The notes under the pieces were generated by a model. That model ran no database searches and was not told the DNA's origin. It worked only from the letters and a program-made list of their open reading frames with translations. Below, in pieces: positions 54,651-64,000 of a stretch of DNA of 64,000 nucleotides; the first letter of the stretch is position 1, and each line of letters opens with the position of its first letter. The DNA is taken from positions 183,899,654-183,963,653 of the forward strand of contig JARDYH010000001.1 in NCBI GenBank assembly GCA_029215795.1, in the 5' to 3' direction. The translations under genes and the position numbers were made by a program. Source of the DNA: Anniella stebbinsi. Taxonomy: Eukaryota; Chordata; Lepidosauria; Squamata; Anniellidae.

Positions 54651-55139
54651 TCTTCCCTCCTGAACCTTGCCCTGTGCTTATCATTTATGTAATTTAATTC
54701 ACTGAGATAATTCACTTCTTAAATGTAGCAGTTAAGCAGTTAAAATTAAGCCACTAATGGCCGTAATGGAGGATAACAAAAACACTGGTATTTACATCTT
54801 TGTGACTCAATTTTTGCTTAATCTTGTTATTCTTTGTCAGTGCTCCCCTAAGCCACCTTACCAATTGCATTATCCTCAGAAAAGTTTGTTTCCTTCTGCT
54901 TTCATCATGCCGACCATCTGGCTAACATTCACAAATTCAGCTTCAACTCCAAGGAGCATGGCATTACCGGCTCCACTCACCACACCTGGAATGGGCTCAT
55001 TTCACACTAAGCTGCAGTGACCAGTGATCTTTACAAGATGGAGTTTCAGCACTAACTCTGCCATCTGGATCAGCTATTCTGTTGTCCCTCAGCTGCCAAG
55101 GAAACGGGGGATAGCAAACAAAGGGAGAAGGGAATTCTA
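54651..55139. other. unassigned stretch
   Basis: No gene is supported. Confidence 0.45.
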
Positions 55140-55510
55140 ATTAGTGTGTCTAGTGCCTACTTAATTTTATTTTATTATTTATTAAAATGATTTTTAGGCT
55201 AACTTTTAGGGTGGAATCCTCTCAAGTAGGCATACAAGATAAAAACAATACAGAATTATACAAAATACAGTAGACAAACAATACATATTTTTTAAAAAAT
55301 ATAAAACTGATAATGCCCATAAAACCTGCAGCCCACAGACAATGGAAAAGCCAGTGAAAACAAATGGGTCTTCAGAGCCTTCCTGAAGACCAGCAAGAAG
55401 TGCCTGATGAACCCTAATGGAAGTTAATAATTCTACAGGTGCAGAGCCACTATGGAGAAGGCCCTCTACCTTCTTAGATTCTTAAGGCTATTGGTATTCT
55501 TCAGAACATT
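55140..55510 (-). repeat. probable LINE/SINE 3' region, unnamed
   Basis: GGTCTTCAGAGCCTTCCTGA and GCAGAGCCACTATGGAGAAG with an A/T-rich start resemble a common reptilian LINE tail read in reverse. The assignment is weak. Confidence 0.4.
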
Positions 55511-55681
55511 GTTCCAACCAATACCCTGCAAAATAGCTATATATCCACTCTAATCAATTTAATAGAATATGAACATATACTTTTGTTTCCACAGACCCAA
55601 ATGAAGTCATGAGACACAGCAAATAGAACTATGGGCCATAACTTTATTAATATATATGTTTCATCTGCAACATTATTAACC

Positions 55682-57074
55682 TAGGCTGACCATATGAAAA
55701 GGAGGACAGGGCTCATGTAACTTTAACAGTTGTAGAGAAAAGGGAATTTCAGCTGGCATCATTTGTATGCAATTATTCCTGGTGAAATTCCCTCTTCATT
55801 ACAACAGTTAAAGCTGCAGGCGTCCTGCCCTCTTTTGTATCTGGTCACTCTAGTATAGTGCCTGCAACTTTAATTGTTGTGATGAAGAAGGGATTTCTCC
55901 AGGTACTAATTGCATACAAATTAGGGGTGTGCACGGACCCCCCGGATCGGATCAGGACCCGGATCGGGACCTCCAATTTTGTCATGGATCGGTTCGGACA
56001 AAATCGGAGGCCCCCCAGACCGGATCGAGTACGATCCCGATCCAAAAATCGGAAATTTTTGGATCGGCCGCCATTTTTTTCCCCATAGACTTGCATTGCA
56101 ATGCAAGTCTATGAGGAAAAAATGGCGGCGGGTGGGTAAGGGGGGGCCTAACTCCCTCCCCCCCCGGAGCCGTCCGCTGTGGATGGCCCCGGCAGGTAAG
56201 CCCCCTCCCCCGCGCTCCCTACCCCCCCTGGGGCCGTCCGCTTCCATCCGCTGGCGCCCGCGGGCGCCAGCGGATAGAAGCGGACAGCTCCGGGGGGGGT
56301 AAGCCCCCTTCCCCGCCACTGCTTACCTTTTAGGGCCGTTCGCTCCCGTCCGGCGCCGGCCGCTACTACCAGCAGGCTCCGCGGCCTGCTCTCGAGTAGC
56401 GCGCCGGGTGATGACATCACCCGACGCGCCACCCTGGAGCAGGCCACGGAGCCTGCTGGTAGTAGCCGCTGGCGCCGGACGGGAGCGGACGAGCCGGAAA
56501 GGTAAGGGCCCCCTCCCCCCCTCCGCACGCCCCCTCCTCCCCTCCACGCACCCCCTGCTTACCTTCCCGGCCCGTCCGCTCCCGTCCGGCGCTGGCGGGT
56601 ACTACCAGCGGGCTCCGCGGCCTGCTCTCGAGTAGCGCGCCGGGTGATGTCATCACCCGGCGCGCCACCCTGGAGCAGGCCGCGGAGCCCACTGGTAGTA
56701 GCCGCCGGCGCCGGACGGGAGCGGACGGGCCGGGAAGGTAAGGGCCCCCCTCCTCCCCCCCCGCTGTCCACTTTCATCGGCGGGCGCCTGCTGGCGCCCG
56801 CCAATGGAAGCGGCGGTGGGCGCCAGTGGGCGCCCGCCGATCCGCCGAACCGGTTCGGACCCTTTTCGGATCGGTTCAGACTGGATCGGCGGATCCAGCT
56901 GTTGGATCGGAAATCAGATAATTTATCCGATTTCCCACTGGACCGGACTCGGATCGTGGATCAGGTCCGATCCAGTGCACATCCCTAATACAAATGACAC
57001 CGGCTGAAATTCCCTTTTCTCTGCAACTGTTAAAGTTACATGAGCCCTGTCCTCCTTTTCATATGGTCAGCCTA
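55682..57074. mobile_element. fold-back MITE F1, copy G, split by a hAT-type insertion
   Basis: TAGGCTGACCATATG to CATATGGTCAGCCTA is flanked by ATTAACC on both sides (55675-55681, 57075-57081). The element is interrupted at 55922-56987. Without the insert it is about 320 bp, like the other copies. Confidence 0.85.
55922..56987. mobile_element. GC-rich palindromic hAT-type element (1066 bp, 8-bp TSD)
   Basis: TAGGGGTGTGCAC to GTGCACATCCCTA is flanked by a perfect 8-bp duplication, ATACAAAT (55914-55921, 56988-56995), as for hAT. The interior holds two consecutive palindromes of about 180 bp, centred near 56415 (GGGTGATGACATCACCC) and 56650 (GGGTGATGTCATCACCC), plus smaller ones near 56098, 56260 and 56790. 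No transposase is encoded. Open frames in it are by-products of GC richness. Confidence 0.88.
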
Positions 57075-57312
57075 ATTAACCAGTTAAAGCCAACATACCC
57101 TAACTTAGTGTGGGTGCATGTGTTACTGCTGCTCCCCATCCTGCTGGCTCTTAACATCAGATCAATGATATCACTTGTCTTTGCTCTTCATCCTGCTTCG
57201 ATTGTAACAAATTCTAACTGCAGTGATGTCAGCAAATATTCAAGCCTGCAGGTGGTCTAAATCCAGGCTTCAACAAAAGTGGTCTAAATCTAGGCAGACG
57301 TCTGAACAAAGT
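57075..57312. other. unassigned flank of Harbinger copy 4
   Basis: No gene. It contains a partial duplication of GTGGTCTAAATC (57253, 57280). Confidence 0.45.
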
Positions 57313-58239
57313 GGCTGAATTTGGACGACATATTAAGCAACGGAGGGTTAGGGAAACAACTGTCAGTTGCGTTGCTTACCATGTCGTCTGGGGAGTAACA
57401 CACAATGCACACACAACCCACAGTACGCTAATCGGAAGAAACAAACAACGGAGCGAAACAACACATTGTTTAGACCAAACTCAATTGACTAAAATGTCAT
57501 CTGGAGGGGTGCGTGCGTTAATCCCCTGAGTCGAGTACGATAGCACAAAAGACCAGAGAGGCAAGCAGCAAGAGCGGCAGAACGCAGGCGGCCGCTCAGC
57601 CACACCCCCAACGACTTGCTGGCCGCACCGCCATAGCAACCAACGACGCCCGCCCGCCCACTCCTGGCAGCAGGCACGGAGTGCAACAAGGGGCCGGATC
57701 CTGCAAGCACACGCCCCGGGCACCCAGTCAGCCACCCAAACAGGAAAGGGACGCCACCAGAAGGGAACCAGGGCAAAGGACGGGGCAGGCAATGGGACAA
57801 CCAACACCCCCAGGCGCACCCAGGTGCCCAGGAACAAGGGGGTGAGCACAGCGAGCACAACCACCCAGACGACATAGACCCCCACGGCTGAAGCAGGCGG
57901 CCCAGGGAAGCGGCGCTTGCCCAGCCCCCTCTCATCCACCCAACACAGACGGACAGTGCACACCGGCCACACACATCCCCAAGACGCACAGAACGCCAAG
58001 GCAAAGGGTGCAGATCGGCCAGCTGCGGATGTTATGGGAAACAGCTGAAGGTATGTGCAACAATCCCAAGGACACGATGTGCTCCCGGCCAGCAACGACA
58101 ATAACACCGCTACACAGGGCACATTCCCACCAAACACAACAACCCACCAGCACTCACCATCCAACAAGCACACGGGACAGGAAACACCAGGCTACGGCAG
58201 AGACACCCAGTGGCACCGTAAGGCACCCCCGCCGGCAAC

Positions 58240-60004
58240 ATGAACCTGGAGGAAGAGGACAGCCAGGGCAGCCAGCCTGAGGACACTGGCTCCCAAACCC
58301 CAGGAGAGGGAAGCAGCCAGGAACCCCCAGAAAGACGCAGAGCCCAGTACTGGTCCGAGCCAGAGATTGGAGACTTCATCGAACTGTGGGGCAGCCCGGA
58401 AGCCAGGAGGATCATGGCCACAGCCAGGCACGACCAGCTCTACCCCTGGCTCTCCAGCCAGGCACGACCAGCTCTACCCCTGGCTCTCCAGGCAGATGCG
58501 GGAACGGGGACACAACTGCAGTGCCAAGCAATGCAAGGACAAGCTCCATGGACTCAAGAGGAAGTTTAAGGAGACCATCACACATAATAACAGAACTGGC
58601 GTCCAGCCATGCACTATGCCTTTCTACGACAAACTGGCACACCTGCTGGAGGAGCGCCACGATGTCGTGCCAGGACACACCGCAGGCAGCGGGGTCGCCA
58701 CCAACGTGCCCCCATGCACGTGACAACGAGCCCCACAGGCCCAAGGGCAAAGCCGCAAGGAGGACACCACTACCTGGGAACCCCAGCCGCCACCACGGAG
58801 GGACGCCCCACGCCCGCCACCCACTGGCACGCAGGCGGCGAGGGCAACACCGGAACAATGGCTGGGCGCGCTGAAGCCGAGGACCAGACTCGCGGGATCC
58901 AAAAGCCCATCACTGCAGCCGTGGCCGCCACCCGAGACACCCAGAACAGGCCGCACCTCAAAGAGCATCTCCCCCGCGACAGCTCCTCCAGCACTTATGG
59001 CTGATCTGTGCAAAGTTGCAGGTAGAGAACCCCACACCCATCCCATTAGTGCCAGAGACTCAGCAGGAGGATGATTGACCAGGGCCGTCGTGCCCAAGGG
59101 CACTGCCCGCAAAGGCACGTCCGGCCATCGCCACTGCCTCAGCTGCAGGGGGAGCAGGGCGGGCACAGACTACACTGCGTACGTGGCCGGGGTTGGCGAG
59201 GCGCAGCACCACAGTGGAGGAGTTCGCCTGCAGCATCATGGACGCCGTGACGGAGATGGGGCCAGTGTCACAGGAGGAGCAGGTCGAAATGGAGCAGCTC
59301 GTGGAGCTACAGGTGGGCAAAGTCCTGGAGCCAGAACTGTCACCGTCCCAGGATGAGCTGCGGGACATCGATACGCAGGCCTTCATGGAATTGGAGGTGA
59401 TGGAGGGTGACGCGCCTCTGGAAGCCGAGCTCCAGGTCGGTGAGGCTGTGCTCGTGGAGGAGATCGAGGGCCCCCCGCAGGCAGAGGTCGAGGAGATGGA
59501 GGGTGCAGCCCCCCAGAGGAGGAGCCCCCCCACTGTTGAGCCCCCGTCCCCACCGGCCGCACAAGCCCGTCCCCTGACCAATGTACAGAGGTGTGCCCAT
59601 ATGCGCAACAGGCACAAGGAAGACCGGCTGCAGGTGGTGAGGGACCTGGATGTGAGGGACACATCCACAAACTATTCACATGCATGGCAGGTGAGGAGGA
59701 GGCCAGGCGCACCAAGGAGCACGTCCTCACCATCTGGGCCATGCGCACGGCCACCAACGGCATGGAAGATTGCGCCCAAGCCATACTGGAGGCAGGGTGG
59801 GACATGCGACGCGGTCTGGAGGATCATGACACTGGGATGACCAAGGCCATGGTGGCCACCAACACCATCATCGACCGAGGCATGCGCGAATGCACAGCCG
59901 CCATAGACTGCCAAACCGAGGTGCTCAGGGAGCTCGCCCAGGCATTCCAGGGAGTGTACCATGGTCCCCCGCAGCCCTCCCCCTACATGACGCCGCCACA
60001 GCAG
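58240..60004 (+). pseudogene. Harbinger SANT/Myb-like protein, copy 4 (broken)
   Basis: It starts at ATG 58240 (MNLEEEDSQGSQ) and carries WSEPEIGDFIELWGSPEA. A 34-bp tandem duplication (58421-58454 repeated at 58455-58488) then shifts the frame inside the SANT domain. KQCKDKLHGLKRKFKE and FYDKLAHLLEERHDVVPGH continue in another frame, showing that the ancestral reading went past the stop seen in copy 3. The C-terminal region is open from 59193 (SIMDAVTEMGPVSQEEQ) but shifts near 59650. A deletion joins CCGCCACAGCAG at 60004 directly to intron-like sequence. Confidence 0.78.
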
Positions 60005-60105
60005 GTTGGTTTATGGGAAATTTGGTCCAGTTGCAGGGGTAGCGCTCTGACCTCCATGTTACTGATGGCTGTCCTCCCTCCCCTCCCCTTCTCTCCCCCC
60101 CCCAG

Positions 60106-60269
60106 GGAAGCTGCGCTCCCTCCGTCGTGCCATCCTCAGAAGGCGGAGGGCGCATATGGCACAGCGCCTCCATGCTCTGGAGCTGGCCCTGGGAGAAGTC
60201 CTGCGTCACATTCGATGTCTGGAGCAGAGCATCCGGCATTGCTGCCATCCCAACAATAGCCGGCCGTAG
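60106..60269 (+). CDS. putative small 3' exon, Harbinger copy 4
   Basis: After a long C-tract ending CCCCCAG, a 164-bp segment reads KLRSLRRAILRRRRAH, then a leucine-spaced helix (LHALELALGEVL, LEQSIRH), to TAG at 60267-60269. It is the third copy of this exon without stop or indel, although both large genes here are broken. Confidence 0.5.
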
Positions 60270-60461
60270 GCCCTTCCAGCTGCATGAGCGGCCTTTGCCC
60301 ATCCCCCCTCTGTTGTGCCCTTGCCTCGTCCTGCAGCGGTGCTGCCCCATCAGGGGGCCCCCTCCAGCCACTTCCTTTCATTCTCCTCTCTTGCAGGTGT
60401 GCTTCAGCCATAACAATGCCACCTTGCCTCCCATTCCTACACTCCCGTAGTGGGCCGTCCC

Positions 60462-61993
60462 ATGCTGGGCGCATCGCCGCCCCTCCCTCCGCCCTCCCGC
60501 TCTGTCACGCCCACCGGCCCTCCCGTTGAGCCTGCCTCCCCTCTGGCCTCTGCAGCACTGTTGGCTATGTCCCGCCGAGAGCTCACTACGGCCGGCTTGC
60601 AGGCGGTGATCCAGGTGGCCGCGCAGAACCACGGCAACGGTGACGAGGAGGACGTCCTCCATGCCCAGCTGCAGCACCTGGGTGGCGCCTTGCCCATGGG
60701 GCCGATGTTTGGGACGGGCAACAGTCGCTGGGCCTCGGCGCTGTAGAGGCCTTGCCCTGTTTGCGGGCTGCCATCCTGCTGCTGCTTCGCCGCCGTGATG
60801 CAGGCACGGTGACCACGAGAACATTGGCAGGCGGCACAGCCGAGGAAGCCCTGCACCATGGACCCCCCCCCCCGGTGATGTCGGCCGAGCTCCTTGATGA
60901 GCACAAGAAGGTCCGCCACTGGGTGCTCCGCTGAACGGATGCCATGTGGAAGGAGATGCAGAACTTGGAGGACTGGGACAATGAGCATTTCTGTGGGAGC
61001 TTCCACACGTCCTGCGCGACATTCGAAGTGCTGGTGGCCAAGGTGACCCGTCCTGCAGAGAGAGTACCATCATGCGCCCGTGCATCCCAGTCTCTCGCCA
61101 TCTGGGCCTGATGCTGTACAAGCTGGCGTTCAACATGGGGTACCTGCCGCTATCGACGATCTTCGGGGTGGGCGTATCCACCGCCTGTGAGATCTTCCAG
61201 GAGTTGATGAGCGTGCTGAATGAGCTGTACCTGGCTGACGTCATCTGGGTGGGGGACAAGAAGGAGAACATGCTTGGCTTCCATGCCCTGGGCTTCCCGC
61301 GGGCGGTGAGGGCGCTGGACTTGACACATATGTGCATCCTGCCCCCCCTCCCGTAGCGAGGAGTACTTCAACCACAAGCATCTCTACAGCATGGCGGTGG
61401 TGGATGCCAAGGGTCGGTTCCTGGATGTGTATGCGGGCATGTCCTGGCGGAGCCACGACACGGCTGTCTTCTGGAACTCCCCCCTGGCTGCCAAGTTGTC
61501 GTCGGGCCACTTCCTGACGTCCAGTCCTGCTTCCGTGTGCAGGTGTGCTGTGAGTCCGCTGCTCCTGACCGACCCTGCAGCCGTGGCTAATGGCCCCGTA
61601 GCGCTGCCCCCACACCGCTTGCAGCGTCAAGACAACTACTACCACTGCCATGCCCACCTGACCGTGGAGCGCGCCTTTGGGCGTCTGAAGAAGCGTTGGC
61701 GCTCCCTGTTCAGCTTGCTGGACTTGCAGGCCAATATCATCCCTGACGTGATGGTGTGCTGCTGCATCCTGCTCAACATCTGCAAGTCCCGTGGGGACAT
61801 GTTATTGGCCAAGCACCCTGACCTGCCCCGACCGGGCGAGGACGCGGATGCCATCGTTGTGGACGGGCGTGACGTTGCACCGTTGCCTGGTCCCGTGAGT
61901 CCCGTTGGGGAATGACGCACCCATTTGGAGGCGTCCCGGGTGCGCAAGAGCATCAGTGACTGGATCTGGCTGCACTACCCCCACCCCGTGTGA
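60462..61993 (+). pseudogene. Harbinger transposase, copy 4 (multiple lesions)
   Basis: The first ATG is at 60462 (MLGASPPLPPPSRS). The frame is lost at about 60720, with further stops near 60932 and frameshifts near 61040-61060 and 61350. Recognisable blocks are YKLAFNMGYLPLSTIFGVGV, a first-aspartate block changed to ALDLTHMCIL (Ser/Thr to Leu next to Asp), MSWRSHDTAVFW, and VERAFGRLKKRWRS with the glutamate kept. A premature TGA at 61912 removes the C-terminus, which otherwise runs to 61993. Confidence 0.82.
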
Positions 61994-62998
61994 CCTGGGG
62001 CTGTGGGGTTGTTCCTGTGGACTGCCATCGCTTCCTGGCATTGCGCCTCTCTCTGCCTTCCCTTTGTCCCTTTCCGCCGCTTGCTGCTTGGAGGTGCCCT
62101 GCTCAGTTGACCCCTCTTCACCGCTGTGCCTTCCCGGTTGCCTTCTCTCGTCCCGGGGGTGACCGGCCTTTCCGTTTCCTCCGCCCATGCTTTGCAGTGG
62201 CCTGATGCCCATTTAACCATTTTTATACTCCCCTCTGACTAAAGTTTTTCCACTTTCCCCCTCTCTTTCCTTCTTTCTTGTGTTTGCGGGTAGGTGCACT
62301 CGGGATGGGGGTTGTGTTAGGTGGGAGCTTGGGGACGTGGGTTGCCCTCGCAGCTGCCGCGCCTCCCATGTAAGGTGGGTATGGGCTGTTCCCTGGGATG
62401 GGCTGCCTTGCGTCTGGTTGTGGTGCCCGGTTGTGCATTCCGGCCGTGGCTTGCCCATGCATTGGCCATGCTGGGCCTTCCTCAGCTGTGGATGGGTGTG
62501 TGGGGTACTGTGGGGGATGGATCGGGGGCATGCGTGCTTTGTGCCTGTTTGTTGGCTTGCCGGCCGGCCCATGCCCATTCCCATTGGAGCCTCGGGTGTG
62601 TTGGGGCGTGGGTGGCTCTGGTTGGGGTGCTGTGCCAGGGATGTGGGGCGGGCGCTGTCGGTGTGGCTGCTCCTCCTGCCTGCTTCTCTGGCCGGGGCTG
62701 TTGTGTCCCGCCCATTGCCTGTGTGTATCCAATGGTGTTTGAGAGGCGTATCCTCCTGCCGCTTTGATGGTGGCGCACATGGCTTTCTGGCCGTGGTGTT
62801 GACTAGTGTTGGTTGGAGGGCAGGCAACATGGCGGGCGGGCTGTCCGTAACGACCACATTCGTTATTTGCAGCCGGTGCATTTGCCGGTGCCGAGCAGCG
62901 CTGGCTGCAGCGTGTCGTGTGAAGAGCTCCGCCTGCCTAACTCCTGGTCGGTACGGTATTTAACCCTCCGTTGCTTAATATGTCGTCCGAATTCAGCC

Positions 62999-63179
62999 AG
63001 TCAGTCAATGAAGATCAGGCAACAGCAGGAGCAGTCAAGGTAACAAGCAAGAGATCAAACACAGTAAACCAGTCAGGTACTTGATTCAGGCCAGAACCAG
63101 GTCATTCCTAATGAAGTCCAAAAGGTCAGGGCATTGTTCAGACAGCAAGATACACCACAGAAAGGTTAGATGGACAATG
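62999..63179. other. unassigned flank
   Basis: No gene is supported. Confidence 0.4.
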
Positions 63180-63565
63180 TTGTTCCAACACTGGCTGGGT
63201 TTTCAGTGAAGGCTTTTAAGCTCAAAGCCTACTTGATCCCATCCAGAGCTCAGCTGCAATAAGCCTTATTCTCAAGGAGTCCATTTTTCCTGAGAATAAC
63301 TTCTCTGCAGTTGAACGCTCCTTCGCACAGGAGCCCTACTAGCCTCTCGCTTCAGGTAGCAACACTCCCAAGGATCCTGCATCCATTTCTCCCAAGGACT
63401 CAGGCTCCTGTAGGTCTAGTGACAGTCCTCGGCTTGGAGTGCCCTGGGCTTCTGGGACCTCTAGTTCTTCCTCTGCGGAAGGCTCCTCCAATGAGGGCAT
63501 GACATCCAGTGGGGGGCATGACACTGTTCGCTGTTCACACACCACAAAGGTCCTATTGGCCTCAT
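63180..63565 (+). repeat. repeat family Y, copy 2
   Basis: It aligns in reverse with 54350-54650 over its first part. It continues with a Ser/Glu-rich potential frame on the minus strand (LEEPSAEEELEVPE), which may be part of a retroelement but is not identified. Confidence 0.6.
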
Positions 63566-63663
63566 CAGCACCCAAACTGGTAACCCACAGGGTTCATGAG
63601 ACTATCATGGTGCAAGAGGACCTCCCTCCCCGCTACCAAGTCCCTTCAGGCCAATACGCTGTG

Positions 63664-63895
63664 ACAGAACATAAAAGCATTAGAAGAGCCATGCTAGATC
63701 AGACCAAGAGTCCATCTAGTCCAGAACTCTGTTCATGCAGTGGCCAACCAGCTGTCAATCAAGAACCCACAAGCAGGACACAGGTGCAACAGCACCCTCC
63801 CACCCATGTTCCCCAGCAATTGGTGAACATAGGCTTACTGCCTCTGATATGGGAGGTAGCACATAGGCCTAGCAGCCATTGATAGTAGCCATATA
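63664..63895 (+). repeat. interspersed repeat of squamate type
   Basis: GAGCCATGCTAGATCAGACC and AGTCCATCTAGTCCAGAACT with GCAGTGGCCAACCAGCTGTC match a dispersed repeat that I recall from lizard and snake sequence. The rest of the window (63896-64000) is unassigned. Confidence 0.55.
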
Positions 63896-64000
63896 AATGT
63901 AAATGACAGGTTCCAGATAGTTCTGTTAAGTGTGTAGACTCAAGAACAATAAAGAGGCTTGTGGAACTTTGAAGACGTAACAGATGGCATATGCTATTCT

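Larger units (their letters stand above)
57313..62998 (+). mobile_element. PIF/Harbinger transposon, copy 4 (both ends present, TSD AGT)
   Basis: The element spans 5686 bp. Its ends match over 38 bp with one mismatch: GGCTGAATTTGGACGACATA on the left and GGCTGAATTCGGACGACATA on the right (minus strand). It is flanked by AGT (57310-57312, 62999-63001). Gene order is the same as in copies 1 and 3. The polyadenylation region reads GACTAAAG instead of AATAAAG. The 3' tail groups it with copy 2. The leader (57313-58239) and tail (61994-62998) carry no gene. Confidence 0.93.

Noticed and set aside
55845..56988. Several 60-130 residue Arg/Pro/Gly-rich frames on both strands
   Set aside because: They fall in the palindromic GC-rich hAT-type element and are by-products of composition and symmetry.
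63339..63575. Glu-rich minus-strand frame as a gene
   Set aside because: It overlaps repeat family Y, which is dispersed in the window. A retroelement fragment is possible, but a host gene is not supported.

Overview
This is a eukaryotic, almost certainly vertebrate, intergenic window made of interspersed and nested transposable elements. I found no convincing host gene, rRNA, tRNA or CRISPR array. The mix points to a sauropsid, most likely a squamate reptile: CR1 and L2-type LINEs, an L1 remnant, a Penelope-like remnant, a DIRS element, Ty1/copia and Ty3/gypsy pieces, Tc1, hAT-type fold-back MITEs, four PIF/Harbinger elements, and tRNA-derived SINEs of a kind I remember as common in lizards and snakes. 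The host assignment is inference from repeat content.

Layout. 1-5346 is Harbinger copy 1, cut by the window edge and inserted in the 3' LTR of a Ty3/gypsy element (5347-6395, minus). 6.6-10.7 kb holds fold-back MITEs and a decayed LINE. 10.9-15.3 kb is a CR1 carrying Harbinger copy 2, which is heavily deleted, contains a solo LTR and abuts an L2-like tail. 17.2-25.0 kb is a SINE and then a minus-strand CR1 split by Harbinger copy 3 (18595-24131). 25.0-30.3 kb is a minus-strand DIRS element with inverted terminal repeats and an internal complementary region, interrupted by an L2 tail, a GC-rich hAT fragment and an L2-type LINE with an open 614-codon reverse transcriptase frame. 30.8-40.2 kb is a Tc1 element split by about 7.9 kb of other repeats. 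40.2-45.7 kb holds repeat family X, a SINE, a Penelope-like fragment and AT-rich sequence. 45.7-48.8 kb is a Ty1/copia remnant containing a solo LTR that itself contains a MITE. 49-57 kb holds more MITEs, an inverted pair of family X, and a fold-back MITE containing a 1066-bp palindromic hAT. 57313-62998 is Harbinger copy 4.

How the genes relate. The Harbinger elements carry two coding units, a SANT/Myb-like DNA-binding protein and a HARBI1-type DDE transposase. A third exon of identical length (164 bp) stays open in all three copies that retain it. No copy has both main genes intact. Most remaining sequence is non-autonomous or dead, so the main interest is in element structure, target-site duplications (TSDs) and insertion order.
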